From assembly GCA_949130495.1 (NCBI GenBank), contig OX422223.1, positions 81,667,751 through 81,731,750 on the forward strand: a stretch of DNA of 64,000 nucleotides, given 5' to 3'. This DNA is from Sambucus nigra (lineage: Eukaryota; Streptophyta; Magnoliopsida; Dipsacales; Adoxaceae). Positions 33,341 to 45,800 of this stretch are shown here, piece by piece. The number at the start of each line of letters is the position of its first letter. The first letter of the stretch is position 1. The notes under the pieces were generated by a model. That model was not told where the DNA came from, made no database searches, and saw nothing but the letters and a program-made list of their open reading frames with translations. Position numbers and translations under genes: made by a program.

Positions 33341-36300
33341 CTAGGGGTAGAATTTCTTGAGACGGTCTAGGTTAACTAGATGTTCCATTTCTTCTCCATC
33401 AAGATCAGTGAGCATAGCGGCGCCGACTGACAAGATGTTTTTCACAATGTAGGGTTCTCTCCAATTGGGCTTGAATTTCCCTCTGGGGTCCCAGATGGGC
33501 TCTATAATTTCTTTGAGGGATAAGTCCCCTTTTCAGATGTTGCGATCTTTTACTCTCTTGTTCAATGATCGCGCTATACGACGATGATACCCTTGTATGT
33601 GATGTAGATCTTTCATCCTCCTTTCGTCCAAGAGTGACAACTCGTCGAGATGGCTTTGATGCCAATCTTCCTCCCTGACCTTGTTTTCTAGCGTCATGCA
33701 CATCTAAGGGATTTACAGCTCTAAGAGTAGGACTACTTCCATGACGTAGACTAGAGAGTAAGGGGTAGCCCCAGTAGATGTTCAAAATAAAGTGCGGTAG
33801 ACCTAGAAGGCGTAAGGGATCTGGTCAGCCTAATCTCAGCAACTCTCGGTCATTTTTTTGATGACGGCTTTGAGGTTGTTATAGGCTGCTTCAACTGCTC
33901 CATTGGTTTGAGGTTAGTAGGTAGAGGACTTGTGACTCTGAATCCCATACTCATCGACTACCACTGTAACTTATGCCTCTAAGTGTAACCCCTTGTCCAT
34001 TACTATCTCGTGCGGGACCCCATATCGACAGATGATGTTTTTCTAGGTGAACTTGGCCACCTTCTTGTCATTCAGCATTACGTATAACTCAGATTTGACC
34101 CATTTAGTGAAGTAGTCAACGAAAATTAGGATATATTCATTCCCATTGGACGCTTTTGGTGTAACTTTCCCTATGATGTCGATGCCCCATATGGAGATCG
34201 GACAAGGAGAAGTCATGTTGTATAATTCTCGCCAAGGCAAGTGTTGTAGGTTAGAAAACTTCTAGAATTTGAGGCATCTTCGAACGTAGGTTGTGCAATC
34301 TTGAACCATGCTAGTCTAGTAGCAACCCTGTGGGATGATCTTCTTGGAGAGCATATGGAAATTTATGTGGGGTCCGCATTCCCCACTGTGGATTTCTGCA
34401 TCATCCATTTAATGTCAGTCCCTGTGATGCAGTGCAAATGGGTGCCATCGAAGTTTCTCTTGAATAGTGCTTTGTCACAAACAATATACTGGGCAGCGAG
34501 TCTATGAATAGTTGCTCGGTCTTTCTAGTCAAAGCCTTGGGGATACTTACCATGCTTGAGGAGGTGTCAAATATCATAGTACCAGCAGTTGACTATCTCG
34601 GGGTCTTCTTCTGTGATGAGCTCTATGTGGTAACAATGGGATGGTTTATCTTACTTTTGGACAAGGAAAGGGGACATGGTTATTCTTTTGGGAATTTCAA
34701 TTATGGAGGCTAAGATAGCAAGGTCATTGGCTAGGTTATTCTTTGCTCGAGATAGGTAGTGGAAGGTGATTTCTTGTAATTGGGAATCTAGCTCTTGGTG
34801 GGCATGGAAGGGTAAGAGTTTCTCATCCTTGACTATCCATTTTCTTAGTACTTGACCGATAATGGGGGTTAAATCCCCATAGACATCGACGTATTGAATT
34901 CCTTTCTTAAGGGCAACTTTGAGGCCTATCGTGCATGCCTCGTATTCAGTTATATTTTTGGTGCAGGGAAAATCCAATTTGATGGCAATATGAGTGTGAG
35001 AGTCATCGGGGGAAATTAGGAGGATCCTAATGAGATAACCCTTCTTGTTGGCGGGGCCGTCAAAGAACATTTTCCATTGAATATTTTCTTGGGAGGTACA
35101 GAGGACATTCTCATTCGGGAACTTAGAAAATCCAGATATCGGCTTCTCCCCTAGGGTAGTCAGCAAGGTAATCAACGATGACACTTCTTTTCATGGCTTT
35201 TTGCGTGACATGTATAATATCAAACTCGGCTAAAAGCATCAACTAACGAGCCATTAGACTGGACAGGGTGGGCTTCTCGAGTAGGTACTTGATGGGATCC
35301 ATTGGAGATACTAGTTTGATGGGAAAGGTGAGCATATAATGCCGTAACTTTTGGGTGATTCAGACAAGGGCGACACTTGCTTTCTCCAAAGATTTGTAGT
35401 TAACTTCTTACTCGACCAACTTGTGACAGGCATAGTAGATGGCTCTCTCTTTACGGGTTTTTCTAAGGTACTAGGCTAGCAAAGCCCCAACTGCGGTATC
35501 TGTCATGGTTAGGTATAGGTGTAGAGGAAGACCAGGCTGTGGTGACATGAGTACCGAAGGGAGGGTTAGGTATTGTTTTATTCGATCAAAGGCTTATTGG
35601 TAAGCTTTGTTCCAGACTTTGGTTGAATTCTTTCGAAGGAGTTTGAATATGGGCTCACAAATGGAAGTCAACTGACTGATGAATCGGCTGATATATTGTA
35701 ATTTTTTAAGGAATCCTCGGATTTCCTTCTCCATTCGGGATAGCGGCATCTCAATTATAGCTTTCAGATTGGCAGGATCTGCTTCTATCCCTTTCTCACT
35801 AACCAATATTCCCAATAGTTTTCCTTTGGTAATGTCGAAGACATATTTTTGTTGGGTTAAGTCGCATCTGATATTATCGCAGTCATTCGAAGAACTTTTG
35901 GAGAGATGGAACATGACCTTACCTAGTCTTAGATTTGATAATCATATCATCCACATAGACCTCGAATTCTTTGTGTATAAGATCTTACAAGATGGTTATG
36001 GCAGCCCTCTGGTAGGTTAGCCCCTGTAATTTGTAGACCAAATGTCATGACGGTGTAGCAAAAGGTTCCCCAAGGGCTGATGAATGTTGTTTTCTCTTGA
36101 TGATCTGGGTGCATCTTGATCTGATTATATCCAATAAACCCATCAACGAATGACTTGAGAGCGTGACTGGCCGTGCTGTCCACAATCACGTTGATATTGA
36201 GTAGCGGGTAATCATCCTTTGGAGAGGCCTTGTTCAAGTCTCCATAGTCGATGCACATGCGAACCTTCCCTCCTAATTTTGGCACGAGTACGATATTGGC

Positions 36301-37898
36301 TATCCATGTGGGATATTCAATCACACGAATTAAAACCACGTTCAACTATTTTACCACTTCTTATTTAACTTTGAGTGACCATTCGGTGTAGAGCTTTCAC
36401 AGTTTTTTCTTAATCCGTTTGCATTCAGGGAGAGTAGGAATCTCATGCTAAGCTATCTCAGGGTCAATGATGGGCATGTCATCATAGGAACATGCAAAGA
36501 TCTCCACAAATTCCTTTAGTAATTCCTCAGAGTTGCGCGCACTCATGCTCGTCAAGGGTGGCCCCTATCCTAATCTCACGCAGTTGGATACTAGCTACGA
36601 GATTAATAACAATAGTTTCATCTTTAGTAACTATAATGCGGTTATGTTGCTTCTCATTAATCTTATTTAGATCAGTTAAATATTGTTCATTTACAAAGTC
36701 ATCATCATCAAGAGTTTGATTAGAATCAAGAAAATTAATGTAAGGCATACCAAGATACTCAAAATCTCTATTTATTTCATTGATAGGAAAAATATCTTTG
36801 AGAACCTCATCAAAGGAGGTTTCGATTACATCCGAGTAAGGAGGAACAACTAGAGAAGCGAAAAGGGGATAAAAATCAAGGTTAAGTTAAATATCAACAG
36901 GTGGCACGGGTGCATCATGGTGGCTGAGGAGAGGTGCATCAGTAGCTTTGATCAGGTGGGATGGATTCGACGATGTATCCCCTGAGTAGATCATGCAGAG
37001 TGTTAGCCCAGTGTCTGCAAATTGAATAAATTCTCGAAGACACTTCCCTCAAAATCTCCGGTATCAACTGTGGTCTTTTCCATGAGTGGTTTCACTTGAT
37101 GTTGGGAACCCTCGACCCATGAGTAGCTGTCTTGGAAAAATATTTCCATTCCAAGTTTTATCTTTTTGTCCACATGATCATACCATGATTTCGAAAAGCC
37201 GCAAAAGGGGAAATCTCCACCCTCTCTGATGAATCTTCCAGTCAAGGAATCTCTTGAGACAGTTTTGGTGCTTTCTAACCTTTTCTTTAGTCAAGGTTGA
37301 AGGATCATTCTGAGTTCTTCTGTCGATGGGTGATAGCCCAAGCCACATGGAGGAAAAGCCTTCTTCAATACAATGGGTTCAATAAACATTAAGAGATGAT
37401 CCATTATCGACAAGAAGGAGTGGGACAGTCTTTACCATGAATTTGACAAAGATGTTGAGAGAAAAATCATGGTATGGGTCAATCTTTGGGATTTCTTCTT
37501 CAGATAAGGAGAGCATTCTATTATAGGTTAGAGATCTTACCAAATTCACTGCTTCTTCTAGCATGGTAGATGGAAGAACTGTGGATACTGTGAGTAGCTT
37601 GATCAAGGCATTTCGGTGCAGTTGGGAAGACATCAAGAGTCCCCACAGAGTGATGTTGGCTTGGGTTTTCTTCAATTGATCAAGGATCTTTCTTTCCTCG
37701 AGGGTCATTTCTGGCATAGGAAGATTCTCGACACCCTTTCCTTTGTTGTTTGTTGATAGTTGTAGGTTTAGGGTTTGGTAGAGCCTCCCTGGCCTGGTCA
37801 TGTGGTTCACAAAAGAGAGGAAAAATAAAAACCCTATTTCTTCATCGATCTCGAGTTATTCAACCACTTTGTTGATCTCTCCTAGTAGCTCCTCAAAA
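33341..37898 (-). pseudogene. Pol region of element C (protease to integrase), broken
   Basis: In order on the minus strand: gag tail and G-patch-like LGYHPSTEEL (37340), protease LLLVDNGSSLNVY (37379-37420), RT RMCIDYGDLNKASPKDD and GYNQIKMHPDHQEKTTF (36345-35950), RT thumb (35914-35594), second RNase H WKMFFDGPANKKG and TEYEACTIGL (35100-34700), integrase core ISIWGIDIIGKV with VDYFTKWV (34190-34080), and the C-terminal GKFKPNWREPYIVKNI (33480-33430). The last codons are LKKFYP followed by TAG at 33343-33341. Stops and frameshifts separate the blocks. It forms one gene with 49857-51853, interrupted by element B. Confidence 0.85.
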
Positions 37899-37903
37899 GA
37901 TAT
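37899..37903. repeat. Target site duplication, left copy (element B)
   Basis: GATAT, identical to 49852-49856. Confidence 0.9.
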
Positions 37904-38830
37904 TGATGATGCTAAGATTCAACACCACCAGATAAGAGATGATGAGCTCAAACAGTAATAATAATGATAGAAATAGAGTTATGTATATGTATAAGTATGT
38001 ATAAGGGGATGAGGATAAGAGGAATGAAGATAGTGATGTATAGTGGTTCAGCCAATTATGCCTACATCCACTGTGAGTGTGTGATCCACTAAATATGGGC
38101 AATAATGGCCTTGGATACAATGGTCATAAGATCACTCCCTCTTTACTTTGTGTTCAAGTAGAGTTTTCACTAGGGTTTATATGATCGATCCCTTTACAAG
38201 GTTGAAGATGACAAATATATATAGGGCTTGGGTGGTGTAGTTTACCCCCTAAGCATGCATTGAGCATGTGAATGATGATGTAGCCAATTCCCTACTGACA
38301 CCTGGCTGTGCCACTTGTGATTAATGATGACATAATATTCCCTCACGTGAGGGGATGATATTGTTATAACGATCTAGTCCACATGCTATGTGAGTCCCAC
38401 GCGCATTGTCCCACGCGTCTCCCAAATCACGCGCCATGGTGATGTCACCCTCGGCTTATGATGTCAAGCTGAGGCTAATATTCATGATAAGACTGTTGGA
38501 TGTAGGCCTCATACTGTCATCCCCTCATATGGTCGTCCGGTCACTGATAGTTACCTTCATCCGGTCGCATGGTCTCCCAAAGGTTCGTCCTGTTATAAGG
38601 TCACCCGGCCTATATTGAGGGGTTTCCCTATCATAAGGTCATCCGGCGTATGATAAGACCCCTAGTGTAGTCAGAGTTGGACCCTCGTCCTGGATGAGGA
38701 TACCCTCGACCAGACCGAGGGCGCCTTTGGTATATCTCCCTTCTTCAGTGAGACCCTGTGTAGTATACTTGGGCCCTCATCATGGACAAGGATACCCTCA
38801 GCCTAGCCTATGGTGCACTTTGGTATATCA
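37904..38830 (-). repeat. 3' LTR of element B
   Basis: 927 bp; on the plus strand it runs from TGATGATGCTAAG to GGTATATCA. Near its right end a ~100-bp segment ending CTTTGGTATATC is duplicated. Confidence 0.92.
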
Positions 38831-39111
38831 ATCACCCCTAGAACTTGGTCATCGATGTTATTGAGATGGTTGAGGGGTAATGTTGCCTTGGAATGCCAAA
38901 TAGGTGGTCAGGTTGATGAGTGACATTTGTCAAGTTGATTGACGTCTTGTCAGGTGGTCAGGTTGACGAATGCCAAATGTCAAGTTGAATGCTAAATAGT
39001 TTGTGTTTCCCAAATGTGACGGTTGCACACTGCTTGGGAATTTATGCCCTAATGATGCTTCTCCTTCGTGGGTTGTGCACTGCCTTGATTGCAGGGCCCA
39101 CTAATAAAAAA
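38831..39111. other. Spacer between the 3' LTR and antisense promoter of element B
   Basis: Contains a short direct repeat GGTGGTCAGGTTGA (38908 and 38952) and no coding signal. The minus strand just outside the LTR (TCTAGGGGTGAT) is a weak polypurine tract. Confidence 0.5.
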
Positions 39112-39121
39112 GTATTTAAAC
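39112..39121 (+). promoter_or_regulatory. Candidate TATA box of the antisense gene in element B
   Basis: GTATTTAAAC, 281 bases inside the 3' LTR boundary. It is identical to the candidate at 12857-12866 in element A. A pyrimidine-rich leader follows. Confidence 0.5.
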
Positions 39122-39848
39122 CATTTTTCAAACAATCGTTTCTTTTCTTCTTTGCGGGCACACTCTCTCTCTAGCCTTGGCAATTAGACCTCCATTTTCG
39201 CAGTGTCGTGAAAGCTTCGTTCTCTTCCAGCTCCAGTCTTCTCTTCCAGTTAACTCCTTCATCAATCTCTTTATTTTTGTTTGTTTTTTTCTTTGAATTT
39301 TTTTTCTAATTTCTTGGTCATTTTATACTTTTTCAGCGTGAGAAACTGCCCTCCTGTGGCGGTTATAGGGCTAGATATAAGGCTTTAGGCTTTACTCAAT
39401 TCCCCTCCCACTGCCTAACGGTGGTTCTGCCTTGAGTTTTAGTGCTTTAAGGTTCTTCGGAGAACCTTCGGTTTCCTTCTTCAGTGAACTTTGTTCTTCC
39501 TGTTGTTGATTACTCATCAATAAAAATCTTTCATTTCACTAGGTTTGATCTAAAAATCAGCTTGGTCAACTGTTCAATTTGTTTGTAGGTTATTTGAGAA
39601 AATTCCACAAGTGTGGGGTCTCCCTCTTAATACTCAAAATCCTTTATGATTTAGCCGAGGAATTTCCAACTTTGAGAGATAGGTGTTTTACGGAGATTAG
39701 ACGAATATAGGAAGAGGACGAGCGTAGACGAGGGGCCGACCCTGTTTGGGTACGACCCATCTTCCCAGTTCCATTAGCCATAATTTTACCCTCTGAGACC
39801 TTTGGGTCTTCCAATCGTCCAGCCGAGTGTCAAATACAAGAGGGAGAA

Positions 39849-42015
39849 ATGAACAAAAGAGCATCGTCGCCCACGGGTGCTGGGACCTCTGGGAGAAGAG
39901 AGACATCAATACTTAGCCCAAGCAAATAGGCCGAGGGGATAGTTCCTTCTGAGGTTGTCCCTATGATAGCCCTGTCCCCTCTTGCTTTACAAGTAGCCTT
40001 TCCAGATGGCCCACCAACAAGCAATGAGGCTGAGAGATCTGGGGATGAGAGGGCTAAGGACGCTAGTGAGAATTCTGATAATGATCAAGTAGATACTTCT
40101 AGTGCCTCGTCTTACGTCTCGTTTGTTAGGGATCGTGACCTTTTACTGTGGAGGCACCTCTTTGGTATACAGACCAATGTAAATATGAGCGTCCCAAATA
40201 AAGATGAGAGGGTCTTCCAAGGTAATGAAAGGGAAGTTGTTATTTATAAGAAGATTCTCAGGGTAGGTGTTAGGTTCCCTCTGCACCCTGCAATAGTTGA
40301 TATACTTTTTACCCTTGGGGTTGGTCCTTCTTAACTTCCTCCTAACTCCTGGAGGACCATCCTCAGCTATGTCTCCCTCTGGAAGAACACTTTTACCGAT
40401 GATCCCTCGGCGGATTTATTTATAGCCTGCTACAATATAACTTCCTCATCCAAGCAGCCTGGATAATTTCATCTAGGGGCAAGGAAGTCTGACAAAAAAC
40501 TTCTCCATATATCATAGACTTCCACTCATGATTGGAAGAAGAGGTTCTTCTTCGACTCTGGGGACAGGGAATTTCCCATAGGGGATATGCCTCTAGAAGA
40601 CAGCCCGAGGGTTCCAAGGGAATGGTCTAACACCTCAATAAAAGTAAGGTCAGACCCTAGACTTAGCCTGGGTGAAAGGGATATAGTTGACTACCTGAGG
40701 GAACAAGGGAAATAGGGTGGACTTGCCAAATTTGAAGATTTAATGACCCCTCGTTTCCTTAAAGAAGCTGGTCTGAGGATCGGCCCATTGACAGAATTAT
40801 GTGAGTTGCTTTTTGTTTTATTTCTTTCTAAGTGTTTCCTCATTATTGCCGCTTATTTTTTATGTATCGTCTCGTTTTCAGGTCGGCCTGTAAACGTATG
40901 TGATCAACTATGGGAGATGACCGCCCCTAGTTTGATGTCTGGCCTAGGCAAGAAGAAAGGAAAGGATCATCAGCTGCCTCATAAAAGATAAAGGCCATGG
41001 GACTGACCCAAGTAGAGCCGACCGTCGACATGTGCAAATGTAAGGAGCCAGAAGTCCCTGCTGGCTCTCGGCCTGACTCGCGTACGAGGGCAAGGGTAGA
41101 GGTCCCTCAGACACACACCGAGGGGACCATCTCCTCCTCATGCATGGTCACCTACTGGGTCTCAAAATCCGACCTTCTTGAGGGCCGAACCTTCCTCTCT
41201 GATAGCCAACTTAAGGGCAGTCAAGGCCTCCATGTTCTCAGCACCATCGGCCATGGACTATGAATTCTTATCCAAGATGCCCCCGACCAAGGTTTATGAC
41301 TACAGGCTTCATACTCTGGCTCGGGTATTTCATTTATCTCTCAGCTTTTGATTCACCAATATTTTATAAACTCTTCCCTCGACTCTTTAATATGACCTAT
41401 CACTTGTCTTATACAGTGTTTCTATGCCTTCACATCTTCCACCAAGTGGATGGCTGCAAACCAGCAGAAGTTTCATGAGGCTGAGAGAGCTATTCAAAAT
41501 GAGGTCAATTTAAAGACTGAGTTGGAGACTGTTAGGGCTGAGCTAGAGAGTGCGAGGATCGAGCATGTAAGGGTTCTGGACGAGCTTGTGAAGCAACATG
41601 AGGTCGGCCTAAAACTGAAGGACGACCTCATAAAAGAAAAGGATGAGGCCTTGACCAACCAGGGGGTCCAGTTCAAAAATAAACTTGCTGACGCCGTGCG
41701 AAGAGCTGGGGCTGATGCTGTGGAGGCTTACAAACTCTCCGATGAATTCCAAGGCTTTGGTCTTGAGTACTTGGAGAGGGGAATCAAGACGGCCTAATGG
41801 TGGGTCATCTTGAAATTTGCTGACGCGGTGTCATCTATTCTCCCCTCTCTTGAAATGGTGGAGCTGGATGGCCCCTTGATATCTGAGGCTCTAGCCCATG
41901 TAGAGTATCAATTCATGTCGAAGGCATTGGCACGTCTGAGGATTGGCCTTCTGTTATGGTCACCGAAGGTACTCTTGTTGATGTTGATGCTTTGCCTTCT
42001 GATGTTGCTCAATAG
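39849..42015 (+). pseudogene. Antisense gene of element B, putative gypsy-type transposase family, degenerate
   Basis: One frame from ATG 39849 carries the family core: LLLWRHLFGIQTNV, VGVRFPLHPAIVDILFTLGV (40265-40325), then a stop and LPPNSWRTILSYVSLW (40333-40380), and on to PLTEL. An 81-bp GT..AG intron (40801-40881) joins in frame to RPVNVCDQLWEMTAPSL. A later exon from about 41446 encodes a coiled coil (LKTELETVRAELESARIE; LVKQHEVGLKLKDDLIKEKD) and then LEYLERGIKTA, a stop, and the helical tail FADAVSSILPSLEMVELDG. At least four in-frame stops plus frameshifts near 41000 and 41960 make it a pseudogene. The architecture is the same as in element A: domain, charged linker, coiled coil. 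It is opposite to gag-pol. Confidence 0.75.
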
Positions 42016-42159
42016 GGTGGCCATCTATGGCCAATACCCTCTGCTTGTAAAGTTTTTGTATTTCACTTTCTTTTGGACAAATACTGTAACACTTAATTTT
42101 GTAGTGGAATTTCTCTCCTCATGTCTTCTATATTTGCCTCTTTTATGATTTATCTCTTG

Positions 42160-42700
42160 GCTATGATATTTTTCAATTTTAAGTCCCCCCTCGTCTTTCT
42201 TGAGCGTGAATGGAGGGTCGTCCCTGCCCTTCACCCTCATCATAGCCGAGGGTGTCTATCCACCAAACTAATGATGCTTTTTAATTTCAAGTCCTCCCTC
42301 TTCTTTCTTGAGAGTGAATGGAGGGTCGTCCCTGCCATTCACCCTCATTATAGCCGAGGGTGGCTATCCACCAAACTAATGATCTTTTTCAATTTCAAGT
42401 CCCCCCTCGTCTTTCTTGAGAGTGAATGTATGGTCGTCCCTGCCATTCACCCTCATCATAGCCGAGGGCGGCTATCCACCAAACTAATGATGTTTTTCAA
42501 TTTTAAATCCTCCCTCGTCTTTCTTGAGAGTGAATGGAGGGTCGTCCCTACCATTCACCCTCATCTTATCCAAGGGGTCTATCCGCCAAACTAATGATGT
42601 TTTTCAATTTTAAGTCCTCCCTCGTCTTTCTTGAGAGTGAATGGAGGGTCATCCCTACCATTCACCCCCATTATAGTCGAGGGTAGTTTCCATGATATTT
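42160..42700 (+). repeat. 108-bp tandem repeat downstream of pol in element B
   Basis: Five units with GAATGGAGGGTCGTCCCT at about 42208, 42316, 42424, 42532 and 42639 (spacing 108, 108, 108, 107). The position, between pol and the antisense gene, is the same as that of the 54-bp repeat in element A. Confidence 0.92.
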
Positions 42701-42844
42701 TGTGTCTTAACACGAATTACCCAAGCAGATATCTAAATTGAATCAAAAGATGGGAAGCCGACAGAATATTTTCATTAACAAGCATTCTATGAAGCAACAC
42801 ATTCATTACAACTGTGATCCGATAGGACATTAACTACAACATTA

Positions 42845-45800
42845 TTAATAGTATTTCTTCAAATGATCTGCATTCCAGGGGTTGAAAAAGGGCTCCCCTT
42901 CAAGGTTCTCTAGCCTATAGTTTCCAGGGACAACTTCATCGATGACCTTATATGGGTCGTGCCAATTTGGGTGGAACTTGTTAGGTTTCTGCCATGTCTT
43001 TTTGAGGACTAGGTCCCCCACAGCGATTGGCCTTTTCTTGACCCTCTGATTGTAAACCCTAGCAGTCCTCTGCTGGTAGGTTGCTTGTCTGACCTCAGCA
43101 TCTTTTCTTCTCTCCTCGATCAAGTCTAGATCAAGTATCCTTTCTTCCATATTTCTTCGGGGGTCATACATTTGGATTCTGTGAGTAGGAAACCCGATTT
43201 CGGTGGGGATGATGGCTTCCGAGCCATACGCCAGCATGAAAGGGGTTTTCCCAGTAGGAGTCTTTGTCGTCGTCCTGTAGGCCCACAACACAGCGTATAC
43301 CTCCTCAAACCATCTTTCTTTTGCCTCCTTGAGTTTTTTTCTTAATCCCGTCTAGGATTGTTCTGTTTGTAAGCTCAGTTTGCCCATTAGCCTGAGGTCG
43401 GCCTGGGGTCGAGAAGAACTGTTTGACCCCCACTCTTTCACAGTATTTCTCTAGGGATGAACTCTTTAATTGAGTCCCATTGTCTGAGATTAGGGTGTTG
43501 GGGAGACCATATCTGCATATAATGTTTTTCCAGATGAACTGGAAGGTCTTCTGCTCGGTGATCGTTGCCATCGGCTCCACCTCCACCCATTTTGAGAAAT
43601 AGTCAATTGTTACAATCAAGTATCGATAGTTATTGACAGCCCTAGGCAAGGGTCCTACTAAATCAATTCCCCATACTGCGAATGGCCATGGGGATATGAT
43701 GGAGGTAAGAGGCTGATGGGGATGGTGAGGGATGGTGGCGAACGTTTGACATTTATCACACTTCTTTACATATGCCGTAGCATCCTTCCCCAAGGTCAGC
43801 CACCAGTATCCTTAGGTGACTATCCTCTTTGCTAACGACCTGCCCCCAATATGGATTGAACAAAACCCCTCGTGCACATCTTACAAGATGTGTATAACTT
43901 CATCCGGGTGCACACATTTGAGCAAAGGGAGCAAGAACCCCTTTTTGTACAAGGTGTCTCCGATGACAGTGAACTCCGCAGCTCTGTAACTCAACTTCTT
44001 CCTTTCTTGTTTTGCTTCTAGCATCTCCCCCTCTTTAATGTATCTGACTAGGGGGTCAATCCATGAATCTTCCCTGCTAATATTTAAGCAAGAGCCAAGT
44101 GTTCCCTCTGCCTCTTCAATCGTTGGTCGAAGTGAAATTTCCACTGGGACTATCCTCCTGATATATGTCCTAGTTGCTGAGGCTAGCCTAGCAAGCGCAT
44201 TGGCTCGACCATTATCTAGCCTAGGTATCCTTTTCAACTTTACTTCTATGAATGTCTTCAATAGTGACCTCACTCTTTCAATGTAGTTGGTCATTCTCAC
44301 ATCCTTAGCCTCGTATGCTCCTGGTATCTGATTAACCACCAGTCTTGAATCACTATGGACCCAGATCCGTTCAACACTAAGAGGCCTAGCCAAGGAGAGG
44401 CCTGCTATCAGGGATTCAAATTCATACTCGTTGTTGGAGGCTTTGAAGTTCAACCTCAGGGCGTACTCAATGTCTGTGTCGTCAGGTGCTGATACTATTA
44501 ATCCAGCCCCACTTCCTCTCTCACAAGAGGACCCGTTAACGAAGAGGTTCCACGCAGCTTGTTCTTTTAAGAAATTTCCCTCGGTGAGGGATCCCTGTCT
44601 AAAGAGATATCTTCCCTCCTCATTTTTGATAATTTTTTCTCTAGTGGTGCTTGGCTCAGCCTTATTTATGGACGGGTCAACAACTCTGCCTTGTTAGGTA
44701 TATGTCTTCTCGACACTCTCATCTTCAGCCTCATCCTCTTCCCAAGTAAATTCATCCGTAAAATTCGCTAACGCTTGACCCTTAATGTCCACCCTAGGTT
44801 GATACACAATGTCGAACTCTCCCAGCTCTATAGCCCAGGCCATTAGCCTCCTCGATTTTTTTTGCTTGTGTATGACCTGCCTAAGAGGAGAGTTAGTGAG
44901 GATGACCATTGTATGGGACTGGAAGTATGTATTCATCTTTCTTGATGCATGGATCAGGGCATAGTCTAACTTCTCCATCCTAGGGTATCTTTGCTCTACC
45001 CCTTGGAGTGACTTACTATTGAAATACACAGGCTTCTTCACTCCGTCTTCTTCTCTCACAATAGTTGCGTTGATGGCTGACTCTGAGACGGTGAGGTACA
45101 CGTATAATCTTTCGCCCAGCACCAGACATGACAACAGCAAGGGAGACCCCAGGTATGACTTCAGTTCTTTGAAAGCCTTGTCACACTCTTCGCTCCATTC
45201 AAATGCCTTTCTGAGAGTTTTGAAGAACGGTAAACACTTGTATGTGGCTCTGGATACGAACATATTCAAAGAAGCCACTCGCCTCGTGAGCCTCTGAACA
45301 CCTTTAATGGTCCTGTGGGTCTTCATTTCTAACAGGGCCTTTATCTTCTCAGGATTGGCCTCAATGCCTCATTGGTTGACGATGAACCCCAAGAACTTCC
45401 CTACTATTACCCCAAAGACACATTTGGCTGGGTTGAGCTTCATCTGGTACTTGTCCATCGTGTTAAAGGTCCTCTCGAGGTCAGTCACATGATCCTCGGC
45501 CTTCAAACTCTTGGTTAACATGTCATCTACATAGACCTCCATAGACTTCCCCATTTGATCTTCGAACATTTTATTCACAAGGCATTGATACGTTGCCCCC
45601 GTATTTTTTAAGCCAAAGGGCATGACCCTATTATAGTATGTCCCTTTGTTGGTAATGAAAGCCATTTTTTCTGAGTCCTCGAGGCTCATAAAAATCTGGT
45701 TGTAACCTGAATAGGCATCCATTCAGCTCGTTAGCTCATGCCCGCGGTAGCGTCCACCATATGATCAATGCGGGGAAGAGGGAAAGTGTCCTTGGGTCAA

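Noticed and set aside
33405..33785. 126-codon minus-strand frame
   Set aside because: Shadow of the true integrase C-terminus of element C, which is in another frame (GKFKPNW motif).
42121..42594. 157-codon repetitive frame
   Set aside because: Product of the 108-bp tandem repeat in element B, not a gene.
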